Assembly: GCA_017305935.1 (NCBI GenBank)
Contig: JAFKJU010000025.1
Coordinates: forward strand, 142,440 to 206,439
Source: Hyphomicrobiales bacterium
GTDB lineage: Bacteria > Pseudomonadota > Alphaproteobacteria > Rhizobiales > Rhizobiaceae
Direction of reading: 5' to 3'
DNA: 64,000 nt
The notes below the pieces were generated by a model. The model saw only the letters and a program-made list of their open reading frames with translations. It did no database searches and was not told the DNA's origin. Below are positions 17,100-25,460 of the stretch, piece after piece. Position 1 is the first letter of the stretch, and every line of letters starts with the position of its first letter. Position numbers and translations under genes: made by a program.

Positions 17100-17918
17100 T
17101 TACTTGGTCGGCACTTCGCGGGGAAGCTCGGTGTAGCTCCCGAGCCACTTTTCCTGGATCGCCTTGATGCGGCCGTCGTCGGTCATCTTCAGGACGGCAT
17201 CGTTGATGGCCTTGACGAGGCTGGCGCTATCGGCGTCCTTGCGCAGTACCCAGGCAAAATAGGTCGGCGCGCCGAATTGCGACGGCGTAAACAGGGCAAA
17301 GCTTTCCGGACGATTCTTCACGAGATAGGTGAGGTTCGGCAGCGAGCCGGCGACGGCATCGAGACGGCCGGCGGCGAGGTCCGCATAGGCCTCGTCCGTG
17401 GTGCCGTATTCCTTGACGGTGACGCCACCCAGCTTTTCGCCATAGGCGGTGAGCTGCTTGAACTGCGCCGTGCCCTGCTGGACGCCGACGGTCTTGCCCT
17501 TGATGTCTTCCGGCTTGGTCAGCTCGGTGTTGCTGGCGGCCTTGACCAGCGAGACGGTCGCATCGGCGATCGGCAGGGTGAAGGCGTAGCGCTCCAGGCG
17601 CTCCGGGGTGATGGTGACGGGGGCGATGACGATGTCGAACTTCTTCACTTCCAGGCCGGGCAGCTCGGCGGTCCAGGGAATGTCCTGGTAGACCGGCTCG
17701 ACGCCGAGTTCCTTGGCGACGCCGTCGAACAGATCCTTGGTCATGCCTTCATAGGTGCCGTTGTTGAGCACGTCGAAGGGGGCGTAGTGCATGTCGGTCG
17801 CGGTGACGATCTTGCCGGCGGCCTTGACATCCGCGAGCTGGTCGGCGAGCGCCGGACCGGTCGCGGCAAGCGCTGCGATGCCGAACAGCAGGGATTTCAA
17901 CGTTTTCGATAGGCTCAT
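17100..17918 (-). CDS. amino-acid ABC transporter substrate-binding protein
   Basis: Periplasmic binding protein, 272 residues, with a Sec signal peptide (LSKTLKSLLFGIAALAATGPALA, cleavage after ALA). The mature part shows the family 3 pattern: KIVTATDMHYAPFDVLNNGTYEGMTKDLFDGVAKELG, FDIVIAPVTITPERLERYAF and GKTVGVQQGTAQ. The ATG is preceded by AAGGAGG; the longer reading frame starts upstream of that site and is rejected. The dehydrogenase gene precedes it by 65 bases on the same strand. The ligand is probably an amino acid or small carboxylate processed by the CoA transferase and dehydrogenase. Confidence 0.9.
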   Translation of the reverse strand: MSLSKTLKSLLFGIAALAATGPALADQLADVKAAGKIVTATDMHYAPFDVLNNGTYEGMTKDLFDGVAKELGVEPVYQDIPWTAELPGLEVKKFDIVIAPVTITPERLERYAFTLPIADATVSLVKAASNTELTKPEDIKGKTVGVQQGTAQFKQLTAYGEKLGGVTVKEYGTTDEAYADLAAGRLDAVAGSLPNLTYLVKNRPESFALFTPSQFGAPTYFAWVLRKDADSASLVKAINDAVLKMTDDGRIKAIQEKWLGSYTELPREVPTK

Positions 17919-17983
17919 TTCATCCTCCTTGGTGAAAGCTGGGACTGGCTGGATCAAACGCGTTTCCGCCGCTCCGGTAAAGA

Positions 17984-19138
17984 TCAGGCGAGCATATTTC
18001 CCGCGATAATAATGCGCTGGATCTCGCTGGACCCCTCATAGATTCGCATGATGCGCAGATCGCGGTTGATCCGCTCGATCGGAAAATCACGGGTATAGCC
18101 ATAGCCGCCGTGGATCTGCAGCGCCGTATCGGCGATCCTGCCGGCCGCTTCGGAGGCCGCGAGCTTGGCCATGGAGGAGGCCAGCGTGAAACGGCCGCCC
18201 TCGTCATGCGCCTTCTGGCGCTGGCGGGCGGCGTCCTGCGACAGCAGCAGCGCGGCGCGATAGGCGACACCCATGTCGGCGATCATCCAGCGGATGCCCT
18301 GGCGATCGCTGAGCGACTGGCCGCCGATCACCCGCTCCTTCGCATAGGCGATGGCGGCGTTCATCGCCGCTTCGGCAAGACCGAGACACTGGGCGGCGAC
18401 TTCGATGCGCCCATTGTCGAGCACCTGCATGGCGGTGCGGAAACCACGGCCCTCCTCGCCGAGCAGGGCGTCCGCCGGCAGGTGGCAGTCGATGTTGAGC
18501 GTGAAGACATGGCCGCCCTTCAGGCCCATGGTCTTTTCGGCGGGGCCGGCATCCAGACCCGGCGTGCCCTTCGGCAGGATGAAGGCGGAAATGCCGCGAT
18601 GGGCCTTTTCCGGATCGGTGACGGCATAAAGCACGATGAAATCCGCGACGCCGCCGTTCGAGATGAAGCACTTCGTGCCCCTGAGGTGCCAGCCGCTTTC
18701 GGTGCGGCGGGCGCGGGTCTTCATGTCGGCGGGGTCGGAGCCGGCGCCGGGCTCGGTCAGCGCGAAGGCGCCGAGCGCCTCGCCGGTCGCGGCCTTCGGC
18801 AGCCATTGCTGCTTCTGCGCCTCGCTGCCGCCGATCAGGATCGAATCGGTTGCAAGGTAATGCGCCGTCAGTGCCGAGGCGGTCGAGCCGCAGGCGCCGG
18901 CAACGATCGCCACCGCGCACAAAAAGGCGGGGGCGGAAATGCCGCTGCCGTCATACTCCTCCGGCAGGTTGGCGCCCATCATGCCGACTTCACCGAGAAG
19001 CTTGAGCTGCCGGTGGACGAAGGTGGAGGTCTCGTCCGTCTCATGGGCGAGGGGGGCGATCTGTTCGGCGCAGACACGGGTCAGCACGTCGCAGAACAGC
19101 GCTTCCTCCTCGGAAAGCATGTGCCAGTCGTCGCTCAT
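17984..19138 (-). CDS. acyl-CoA dehydrogenase
   Basis: FAD-dependent acyl-CoA dehydrogenase, 384 residues, the usual length. AFALTEPGAGSDPADMKTRA is the family signature, WHLRGTKCFISNGG contacts FAD, and IYEGSSEIQRIIIAG holds the catalytic glutamate in the short/medium-chain position. ALQIHGGYGYTRDFPIER is the second signature. I do not see the arginine pattern expected near the N-terminus of glutaryl-CoA dehydrogenases. The ATG overlaps the CoA-transferase stop (ATGA), so the two enzymes are coupled: one makes a CoA thioester, the other desaturates it. Confidence 0.9.
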   Translation of the reverse strand: MSDDWHMLSEEEALFCDVLTRVCAEQIAPLAHETDETSTFVHRQLKLLGEVGMMGANLPEEYDGSGISAPAFLCAVAIVAGACGSTASALTAHYLATDSILIGGSEAQKQQWLPKAATGEALGAFALTEPGAGSDPADMKTRARRTESGWHLRGTKCFISNGGVADFIVLYAVTDPEKAHRGISAFILPKGTPGLDAGPAEKTMGLKGGHVFTLNIDCHLPADALLGEEGRGFRTAMQVLDNGRIEVAAQCLGLAEAAMNAAIAYAKERVIGGQSLSDRQGIRWMIADMGVAYRAALLLSQDAARQRQKAHDEGGRFTLASSMAKLAASEAAGRIADTALQIHGGYGYTRDFPIERINRDLRIMRIYEGSSEIQRIIIAGNMLA

Positions 19139-20307
19139 CGGGTTTCCTCCAGTCCGAATTCCCTCAGGATGGTGTCGATATCGCCGCCAAGGCGCGGCGC
19201 CGAGGTGGCGGCGACCGGCTTTTCGCCGTCGAAACGCACCGGCTGGCCAATGGTCGGGGCGAGCCCGAGCACCGGATGCGGCAGATGGCTGACGAGGCCG
19301 CGCGCCGCCGAATGTTCGTTATCCGCAGCCTTGGCGATATCCCAGATCGGCGCCGCCGGCAGGCCGGCGCCGGCAAGTGCCGCCACGGCTTCCTCGGTCG
19401 TCAGGGTTTTCGACCAGGCTTCGATCAGCGCCTTCAGGGCCGGCTCGTGGGCGGTGCGGCTTTCGTCGGTGGCGAAACGCGGGTCGGCGGCGGCTTCCGG
19501 CGCGCCGATCAACGTGGCGAGGGCGGAAAACTGCTTGCCGTTCAGCACCGCGATCACAACCTGCCCGTCCGTCGTCGCAAAACAGCCGAAGGGGGTGGAC
19601 AGCGGATGGCGGTTGCCGACACGCTTCGGCAACATGCCGGCATAGAGATGCAGAGCATGGCTTGTGGTCAGCATCGAGAACAGCGCGTCATACATGGCGA
19701 CGTCGAGCGTCGCCCCCTGTCCGGTACGGTCGCGCTGCACCAGCGCCGCCATGATAGACCAACTCGCAAACAGGCCGGCGATCAGGTCGGCGATGCTTTC
19801 GCCGGTCTTGAGCGGCGCGCCACCCTCTTCGCCGGTGCCGGCCATCAGGCCGGACATGGCCTGGACGACGAGATCATAGGCTGGCAGATCCTTGAACGGC
19901 CCGGCCTGGCCGAAACCGGAAATCGAGCAATAGACCAGCCGGGGGTTGACCGTCCGCAACTCCTCGGGGCCGAGCCCCAGCCGGGCGGCGACGCCGGGGC
20001 GGAAATTCTCCACAACTACGTCGACACGCGCCGCGATCGCCCGGGCGATCGCCTGGTCCTCCGGCTTCTTCAGATCGAGCACCAGGCTCTTCTTGCCGCG
20101 ATTGTTGAGGGTGAAAAGCGCGCTCTCGCCCTTCAGGAACGGGCCGATATGGCGATAGTCGTCGCCCGACGGCGGTTCCAACTTGATGATTTCGGCGCCA
20201 AGATCGGCGAGCAGGGCGGTGCAATAGGGGCCGGCAAGGACGCGGGACAGATCCAGCACCTTGATTCCGGCAAGCGGTCCCGTGGAAACGGGCGTCAGTT
20301 CAGGCAT
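19135..20307 (-). CDS. CaiB/BaiF family (class III) CoA transferase
   Basis: 390-residue class III CoA transferase. GIKVLDLSRVLAGPYCTALLADLGAEIIKLE is split here as the N-terminal CoA-binding start (VLDLSRVLAGPY) and ADLGAEIIKLEPPSGDD; GESIADLIAG carries the aspartate expected to form the acyl-anhydride. It moves CoA from a donor such as succinyl-CoA to a carboxylate. The ATG used has GGAGG five bases upstream; another ATG five codons earlier is possible. It is first in the unit that continues through the dehydrogenase and the amino-acid transporter, and lies opposite a GntR regulator. Confidence 0.88.
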   Translation of the reverse strand: MPELTPVSTGPLAGIKVLDLSRVLAGPYCTALLADLGAEIIKLEPPSGDDYRHIGPFLKGESALFTLNNRGKKSLVLDLKKPEDQAIARAIAARVDVVVENFRPGVAARLGLGPEELRTVNPRLVYCSISGFGQAGPFKDLPAYDLVVQAMSGLMAGTGEEGGAPLKTGESIADLIAGLFASWSIMAALVQRDRTGQGATLDVAMYDALFSMLTTSHALHLYAGMLPKRVGNRHPLSTPFGCFATTDGQVVIAVLNGKQFSALATLIGAPEAAADPRFATDESRTAHEPALKALIEAWSKTLTTEEAVAALAGAGLPAAPIWDIAKAADNEHSAARGLVSHLPHPVLGLAPTIGQPVRFDGEKPVAATSAPRLGGDIDTILREFGLEETR

Positions 20308-20532
20308 GGATGCCTCCGACATGTCTGGCACTCGACGCCGGACGGCAGCCGGCCCGGCGCCTTGCGGGCGGGGAAATCTTTTCGGGATCGACGACGGAAG
20401 AGGGGTATTGCAAAAGACCGGCAGGTGCCGGCGCGCAGGCTGTGGCCGCATCTGCGGTATTGCGGAATGCCTGCATGTAATGCGTCCTCCCAGCCGCCGT
20501 GCAATGCCGATATGTATAAATGTAATCGTGCT

Positions 20533-20546
20533 TATGTCTAGACATA
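20533..20546. promoter_or_regulatory. perfect palindrome, probable GntR/HutC-family operator
   Basis: TATGTCTAGACATA is a perfect 14-bp palindrome containing GTCTAGAC, the core seen in operators of HutC-subfamily regulators such as DasR/NagR. It lies in the roughly 300-base gap between the CoA-transferase unit and the divergent GntR gene, 63 bases before the latter's start. The rest of that gap is AT-rich near the palindrome and holds no ORF I trust. Confidence 0.7.
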
Positions 20547-20608
20547 TTTTTTCTTTTCGCCTAGCTTCGAACGGAAATGTCGTCCTTCTCGTCAGAAGGG
20601 AGGATTGG

Positions 20609-21331
20609 ATGACCGACAAGCGCGCAGGCGCCAAGGCGCATTCCATCGCGACCGAAGTCCGGCGCCGCATCGTCGAGCGCCGCTGGCGGCAGGGCGAGCG
20701 CATTCCCGACGAAGCCGAACTCGCCATCGAGTTCGACGCGGCGCGCGCGACGGTCAACAAGGCGCTGCAGATGCTGGCGGACGAGGGTTTGCTGGATCGC
20801 CGCCGCCGCGCCGGCACCCGGATTGCGATCGATCCGGTGCGCAAGGCGAGCTTTTCCATCGGCATCGTGCGCGAGCAGGTGGAGCAGGCGGGCCTCGTCT
20901 ATGGTCACCGCGTCGTCGCCCATCGGCTGAGCCCCGCGCCGGCCGGAATCGCTGCATGCCTCGGCCTGCCCGTGGGGGAGAAGCTCGTGCGCATGCGCGC
21001 CGTTCACTACGGCGACGGGACGCCTTTCCAGCTCGAAGACCGCTGGATCAACCTGCGCGCCGTGCCGGATCTCGATCCGGCGAGCCTGCGCCGCCTGAAC
21101 GTCAACGAATGGCTGGTGCGCAACGCGCCCTACCTGCATGCCGAACTGGCCTTCTCCGCCGAAAACGCCAACCGGCGTGATGCCCGCCTGCTTCAGGTGC
21201 GTCACGGTCAGGCGCTGCTGATCCAGCAACGCACCACCTGGAACGACCTCGGTCCGATCACCACCGTCCGCGTCGCTTTCCGGCCCGGCCATCGTGTCAG
21301 CACGGACGGACGCGCGGCGGAGGCGGATTAG
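20609..21331 (+). CDS. GntR-family transcriptional regulator, HutC subfamily
   Basis: 240-residue regulator. An N-terminal winged helix-turn-helix (HSIATEVRRRIVERRWRQ, ELAIEFDAARATVNKALQML, RRAGTRIA) precedes a UTRA-type ligand domain (SIGIVREQVEQAG; LPVGEKLVRMRAVHYGDGTPFQLEDRWINL; LIQQRTTWND). HutC-type members usually repress a divergent catabolic operon until an intermediate binds the UTRA domain. AAGGGAGG lies five bases before the ATG. The gene ends 4 bases into the convergent Lrp-type gene. The likely target is the CoA-transferase/dehydrogenase/transporter unit. Confidence 0.9.
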   Translation: MTDKRAGAKAHSIATEVRRRIVERRWRQGERIPDEAELAIEFDAARATVNKALQMLADEGLLDRRRRAGTRIAIDPVRKASFSIGIVREQVEQAGLVYGHRVVAHRLSPAPAGIAACLGLPVGEKLVRMRAVHYGDGTPFQLEDRWINLRAVPDLDPASLRRLNVNEWLVRNAPYLHAELAFSAENANRRDARLLQVRHGQALLIQQRTTWNDLGPITTVRVAFRPGHRVSTDGRAAEAD

Positions 21332-21753
21332 ACGCTGCTCAGCAGAATGCTCGTCTCGCTGTTGGAAACGCCTTCGACGTCGCGGACCTCGCGGAGGATG
21401 CGGTCGAAGTCGCTGAGGCTGTTGGCGCGGATTTCGGCGACCAGATCCCAGCCGCCATTGGTCGTGTGCAGGGCATACAGCTCCGGCAGGCCGCGCAGGT
21501 ATTTGATGACTTTCGTGGTGTTGCGGCCGCTGACCTCGATCATCATGATCGCGCGTATCGAGCGGTCGTCGTAATCTTGGCGGACGCGCAGCGTGAAGCC
21601 GAGGACCGCCCCGCTTTCCAGCAGCCGGTCGATGCGGGTCTGCACCGTCGCCCGGGAGATGCCAAGCACGGCCGCGATCTTGGAATACGGCGCGCGCCCA
21701 TCCTCGCGCAGCAGCGAGATGAGCCGATGATCGAGATCGTCGAAAATATGCAT
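21328..21753 (-). CDS. Lrp/AsnC-family transcriptional regulator
   Basis: 141 residues: AsnC-type helix-turn-helix at about 5-60 (DHRLISLLREDGRAPYSKIA, LGISRATVQTRIDRLLESG) and a RAM ligand-binding domain from about 70 (IRAIMMIEVSGRNTTKVI, LHTTNGGWDLVAEIRA). It is divergent from the arginine-derivative catabolic operon, and a near-symmetrical ATTGCGCAA repeat lies between them. It is likely an amino-acid-responsive activator or repressor of that operon, the usual arrangement for this family. Confidence 0.9.
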   Translation of the reverse strand: MHIFDDLDHRLISLLREDGRAPYSKIAAVLGISRATVQTRIDRLLESGAVLGFTLRVRQDYDDRSIRAIMMIEVSGRNTTKVIKYLRGLPELYALHTTNGGWDLVAEIRANSLSDFDRILREVRDVEGVSNSETSILLSSV

Positions 21754-21770
21754 CAGGAATGCTTAGTGCC

Positions 21771-21789
21771 ATTGCGCAAATTGCGCAAT
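21771..21789. promoter_or_regulatory. ATTGCGCAA double motif, probable Lrp-type operator
   Basis: ATTGCGCAAATTGCGCAAT contains TTGCGCAA, itself a palindrome, twice in tandem with almost complete overall symmetry. It starts 18 bases before the regulator's ATG on the other strand and about 195 bases before the operon start. Such a site would suit autoregulation plus control of the divergent genes. Confidence 0.6.
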
Positions 21790-21982
21790 ACGACGGCAAA
21801 CATCGAGCAGGTTTCGAATTTCATTTCACGTCATGCCAGCCTAGGCTGATTTCGTCGAATTTCCCGAGGGAGCGGGGGATCGTCAGCTGATCCACACATG
21901 CCGGCTGCCTTGTGCCGCCGTTCGATGTTGCGGATCGTGCGAAGACGGTTCGGCCCTCGCCGCATGGAGCGCATTGCCTGAC

Positions 21983-22951
21983 ATGAAAAGACCGTCCGCA
22001 CAGGCGCCGAAGGGCGTTGTGATGATCCGCCCGCATTACTTCGGCCCGAACCCGATGACGGCCAGGGACAACGCCTTCCAGGCGACCGACGCACGCCAGC
22101 CCTCGGCAATAGCAAAAGCCGCCTTCGAGGAAGTCACCCGCATGGCCGAGGGCCTGGCGCGGGCCGGCGTCGCCGTGCATCTGTTCGAGGACGAGACGGC
22201 GGCCCTTCCCGATTCCGTCTTTCCCAACAACTGGTTCTCGACCCATTCCGGCGGCCATGTGGCGATCTATCCGATGTATTCGGAAAGCCGCCAGAGCGAG
22301 CGCCGCCCCGACATCATCGAGATGCTGAAGAGCGAATACCGGGTCCAGGACGTCATCGATTATTCCGGCCTCGAAAAGGACGGCGTCTATCTCGAAGGCA
22401 CCGGCGCCATGGTGCTCGACCATATCGGCCGCGTCGCCTATGCGGCGCGCTCGAACCGCACCAACGAGGTGGCGCTGGAGCGATTCTGCACCCACTTCAA
22501 TTTCGAGCCAATGATTTTCGGCGCGGTCGACCGCAACGGCAATTCGATCTACCACACCAATGTGCTGATGTGCATCGGCACGGATTTCGCCCTGATCGGC
22601 GCGAGCATGATCCCGGATGCGGCCCGCCGCGCCGAGATCTGTGCGCGCCTCGAGGAGACCGGCCGCCAGGTCATCGACCTGACGCTGGAGCAGATCGAGA
22701 ATTTCGCCGGCAACGCCATCGAGCTCGATGGCGCCGATGGTCGCGTGGTGGTGCTGTCGGCCCGCGCTCTGGCCTCGCTGCGGTCCGACCAGATCGCGGC
22801 GCTGGAAACTTCGGCCCGCCTGCTCGCCTTCGACGTGCCGACCATCGAGCTTGCCGGCGGCTCCGTGCGCTGCATGCTCGCGGGCGTCCATTTGTCGCGA
22901 AGAGAACCCGTCGGTACGCGAACGCTTTACGCCGCCCCGTCCGCTCGATAG
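21983..22951 (+). CDS. CtlX-like citrulline hydrolase / arginine deiminase-related protein
   Basis: 322-residue guanidino-modifying enzyme of the amidinotransferase fold. SVFPNNWFSTH and YLEGTGAMVLDH match the acidic substrate-binding residues, SIYHTNVLMCIG the catalytic histidine, and AGGSVRCMLAGVHL the nucleophilic cysteine near the C-terminus. It most resembles the citrulline-hydrolysing (CtlX) branch, which gives ornithine, CO2 and ammonia. Directly followed by a DDAH-like enzyme that makes citrulline, this assignment fits. A TTG at 21974 lies four bases after GGAG and could be the real start; I use the ATG three codons later. Confidence 0.78.
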   Translation: MKRPSAQAPKGVVMIRPHYFGPNPMTARDNAFQATDARQPSAIAKAAFEEVTRMAEGLARAGVAVHLFEDETAALPDSVFPNNWFSTHSGGHVAIYPMYSESRQSERRPDIIEMLKSEYRVQDVIDYSGLEKDGVYLEGTGAMVLDHIGRVAYAARSNRTNEVALERFCTHFNFEPMIFGAVDRNGNSIYHTNVLMCIGTDFALIGASMIPDAARRAEICARLEETGRQVIDLTLEQIENFAGNAIELDGADGRVVVLSARALASLRSDQIAALETSARLLAFDVPTIELAGGSVRCMLAGVHLSRREPVGTRTLYAAPSAR

Positions 22952-22984
22952 AAGCACCCTAAATCCAGGATAAAGGTACTGCAC

Positions 22985-23788
22985 ATGTCGCAATCCCGCC
23001 CCGTCTACCAGTTCAACAACATCATCGTGCGCACGCCGTCCCGCTCGGTGGTCAACGGCCTGCGCGCCGACGACCGCGGCAACCCGACTTTCGAAGGCGT
23101 GAAAGCCGAGCACGACGCCTATATCGCCGCGATGCAGGATGCGGGTGTGAAGGTGACGGTACTGCCGGCGCTGGAAGCCTTCCCCGATTCGATCTTCGTC
23201 GAGGATCCGGCGCTGGTCTTCACCGAAGGCGCGATCCTGCTGCGTCCGGGCGCCGAGACGCGCATCAAGGAAACGCCGGAAATCGAGCCGACGCTCCGCG
23301 CCATGTTCGAAACCGTGCTCGACCTGCCGGGCGAAGGCTTTGCCGATGGCGGCGACGTGCTCACCACCCGCGAAAGCGTCATGATCGGCCTCTCCGCCCG
23401 CACCAGCAAGGTTGGCGCCGAGGCGTTGCAGGCCACTCTGGCCAAGCTCGGCCGCAAGAGCGAGATCGTCGCGACGCCGGAAGGCGTGCTGCACTTCAAG
23501 ACCGATTGCTCGCTGCTCGACGACGAGACCGTGCTGTCGACTGCGCGTCTGGCCAAGTCCGGCGTGTTCGAGCGCTTCAAGCAGGTGATCATCCCGGAAG
23601 GCGAAGAGGCGGCGGCCAATGCGCTTCGCGTCAACGATGTCGTCATGGTCGGTTCCGACTTCCCGCGCACCATCGAGATGCTCGATACGCTCGGCTATAA
23701 GGTCGTGCCGCTGAAGACCACCGAGATCGGCAAGATCGATGCGGGCCTGTCCTGCATGTCACTGCGCTGGTTCAGCAACACGCTGTAA
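22985..23788 (+). CDS. dimethylarginine dimethylaminohydrolase (DDAH)-like
   Basis: 267-residue pentein-fold hydrolase, the usual length for bacterial DDAH. DSIFVEDPALVF supplies the acidic substrate contacts, GFADGGDVL the conserved core turn, LHFKTDCSLLDD the catalytic histidine and DAGLSCMSLRW the C-terminal catalytic cysteine. DDAH converts N-methylated arginines to citrulline and methylamine or dimethylamine. It is 33 bases after the CtlX-like gene and 24 before the binding protein, so the unit links uptake, demethylimination and citrulline breakdown. An ordinary arginine deiminase is less likely because of the short length. Confidence 0.85.
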   Translation: MSQSRPVYQFNNIIVRTPSRSVVNGLRADDRGNPTFEGVKAEHDAYIAAMQDAGVKVTVLPALEAFPDSIFVEDPALVFTEGAILLRPGAETRIKETPEIEPTLRAMFETVLDLPGEGFADGGDVLTTRESVMIGLSARTSKVGAEALQATLAKLGRKSEIVATPEGVLHFKTDCSLLDDETVLSTARLAKSGVFERFKQVIIPEGEEAAANALRVNDVVMVGSDFPRTIEMLDTLGYKVVPLKTTEIGKIDAGLSCMSLRWFSNTL

Positions 23789-23812
23789 TCCCGTACCTTC
23801 GAGGAAGAAATA

Positions 23813-24613
23813 ATGAAGACGTTCAAGTCCGCCCTGTTTGCAGGGATCGCCCTTTCCATGTCTGTCGGCAGCGCGCTGGCCGAGGATACGCTGCGGCTCG
23901 GCATGACGCCCGAGCCCTACATGCCCTTCACCCAGATCGATTCCAGTGGCAAATGGGAAGGCCTGGAAGCCGATCTCACCCGCGCCCTGTGCGACAAGAT
24001 GGCGGTGAAGTGCGAGATCAGCCAGATGGCCTGGGACGGGCTCATCCCGTCGCTGAAGGAAAACAAGGTCGATTTCATCATCGGCGCCTTTTCGATCACC
24101 GACGAACGCCGCAAGTCGGTCGATTTCTCGACGCCCTACTACACGGAAGGCACCTCCTTCGTCGGCGCCAAGTCGGATAGCAGCGAAATCAAGATGGCCG
24201 ATGCGCCCGACGGTTCAGGCAAGATCATCGATCCCGCCAGCGTCGAGGGCAAGATCATCGGCGTCCAGACCTCCAGCGTCCAGTCCGCCTATGTCGCCAA
24301 ATACCTGACGGGCGCGGAGGCCAAGAGCTACGATACCGCCGACAATTCCGTCGCCGATCTCGTCGCCGGTCGCGTCGACTATGTGCTGATCCCCGACCTC
24401 TACATCCAGACCTTCCTGAAGACGCCGGAAGGCGCCGACTACGAGGTGAAGCTGGAAGTGCCGAAGAACGTGGTTCTGGGCGAAGGCGTGGCCTATGCCG
24501 TGCGCAAGGGCGATGCGGCGACGCTCGACAAGGTCAATGCCGGCCTTGCGGCACTGGAAAAGGACGGTGAGTTGAAGAAGCTCGTCGATACCTGGATCTT
24601 CGGCAAGAAGTAA
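23813..24613 (+). CDS. amino-acid ABC transporter substrate-binding protein
   Basis: 266-residue periplasmic protein with a Sec signal (MKTFKSALFAGIALSMSVGSALA, cut after ALA). LRLGMTPEPYMPFTQIDSSGKWEGLEADLTRALCDKM and WDGLIPSLKENKVDFIIGAFSITDERRKSVDFSTPYY are split hallmarks of family 3 binding proteins. Given the enzymes upstream, arginine, methylarginine or citrulline is the probable ligand. It is followed by a hairpin and then the permease genes. Confidence 0.9.
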   Translation: MKTFKSALFAGIALSMSVGSALAEDTLRLGMTPEPYMPFTQIDSSGKWEGLEADLTRALCDKMAVKCEISQMAWDGLIPSLKENKVDFIIGAFSITDERRKSVDFSTPYYTEGTSFVGAKSDSSEIKMADAPDGSGKIIDPASVEGKIIGVQTSSVQSAYVAKYLTGAEAKSYDTADNSVADLVAGRVDYVLIPDLYIQTFLKTPEGADYEVKLEVPKNVVLGEGVAYAVRKGDAATLDKVNAGLAALEKDGELKKLVDTWIFGKK

Positions 24614-24622
24614 TCCGCTGGC

Positions 24623-24648
24623 CGGCGGCGCGTGGCTCCTCGCCGCCG
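24623..24648 (+). terminator. GC-rich hairpin after binding-protein gene
   Basis: CGGCGGCG pairs with CGCCGCCG around a ten-base loop, 10 bases past the stop codon and within a 133-base gap before the permease. No T-run follows. A processing or stabilising hairpin that favours the binding protein is likely. Confidence 0.45.
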
Positions 24649-24746
24649 CTGCCGGCCGCCTGCCGGAGACCACCGGCGACCGGAACCGCCTCCAAGGGAC
24701 AGGCGGCGTTTCGCGGCTGACCAAGAATCGGAACAGGTAACGACGG

Positions 24747-25460
24747 ATGGACTATTACTGGCACCTGCTTGCCTTTGGCGGCGACGGCTGGGGCGACGAT
24801 TTCGCCTGGGGCCTGCTGATGACCTTGCAGGTCTCTGTACTCGCCTATGCGCTCTCCGTCGTCTTCGGTTTCCTCGGGGCGGCGGGCAAGCTGTCGCGGC
24901 ATCGCATCCTGCGCCTGGCCGCAGAGCTTTACACCACCGTCGTGCGTTCGCTGCCCGAGCTGCTGGTTATCCTGCTCCTCTATTTCTCCGTCGCCAGCGG
25001 TGCCGAGCGGCTGTTGAAGCGTCTCGGTCTCGTCGCCGAAACCTTCCAGTTCAGTTCGTTCTGGGCGGCGATCATCGCGCTCGCCTTCGTCTCCGGCGCC
25101 TTCATGACCGAGGTGCTGCGTTCCGCCTTCCTGTCGGTGCCGCCGGGCCAGGTCGAGGCGGCGGTCTCGATCGGCATGCGGCGCTCCAAGATTTTCACCC
25201 GCATCATCCTGCCGCAGATGATGCGCCATGCCGTCCCCGGCATGGGCAATCTCTGGCTGTCGATCACCAAGGAAAGCGCCATCATCAGCGTGCTCGGCTC
25301 GTTCAGCGAGTTGCTCTACACCGGCTACCGGGCGGCGGCGGGCACCAAGCAATACATCTTCTTCTACGGGCTGACGGCCATTCTGTTCCTGGGCATCACC
25401 CTCGTTTCCGTGCTGGCGATCGCCAGGATCGAGCGCCACCTGAACCGGGGGCATCACTGA
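24747..25460 (+). CDS. amino-acid ABC transporter permease
   Basis: 237-residue membrane subunit with about five helices. ELYTTVVRSLPELLVILLLYF and the EAA loop SVPPGQVEAAVSIGMRRSKIFTRIILPQM mark it as an ArtQ/OccQ-type permease. Its stop and the next start overlap as TGATG, so the two channel subunits are translationally coupled. Confidence 0.9.
   Translation: MDYYWHLLAFGGDGWGDDFAWGLLMTLQVSVLAYALSVVFGFLGAAGKLSRHRILRLAAELYTTVVRSLPELLVILLLYFSVASGAERLLKRLGLVAETFQFSSFWAAIIALAFVSGAFMTEVLRSAFLSVPPGQVEAAVSIGMRRSKIFTRIILPQMMRHAVPGMGNLWLSITKESAIISVLGSFSELLYTGYRAAAGTKQYIFFYGLTAILFLGITLVSVLAIARIERHLNRGHH

Noticed and set aside
17984..19138. Assignment of the dehydrogenase as glutaryl-CoA dehydrogenase (lysine route)
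   Set aside because: The neighbouring CaiB-type transferase made this attractive, but I do not see the N-terminal arginine pattern of that enzyme, so I kept the general acyl-CoA dehydrogenase call.
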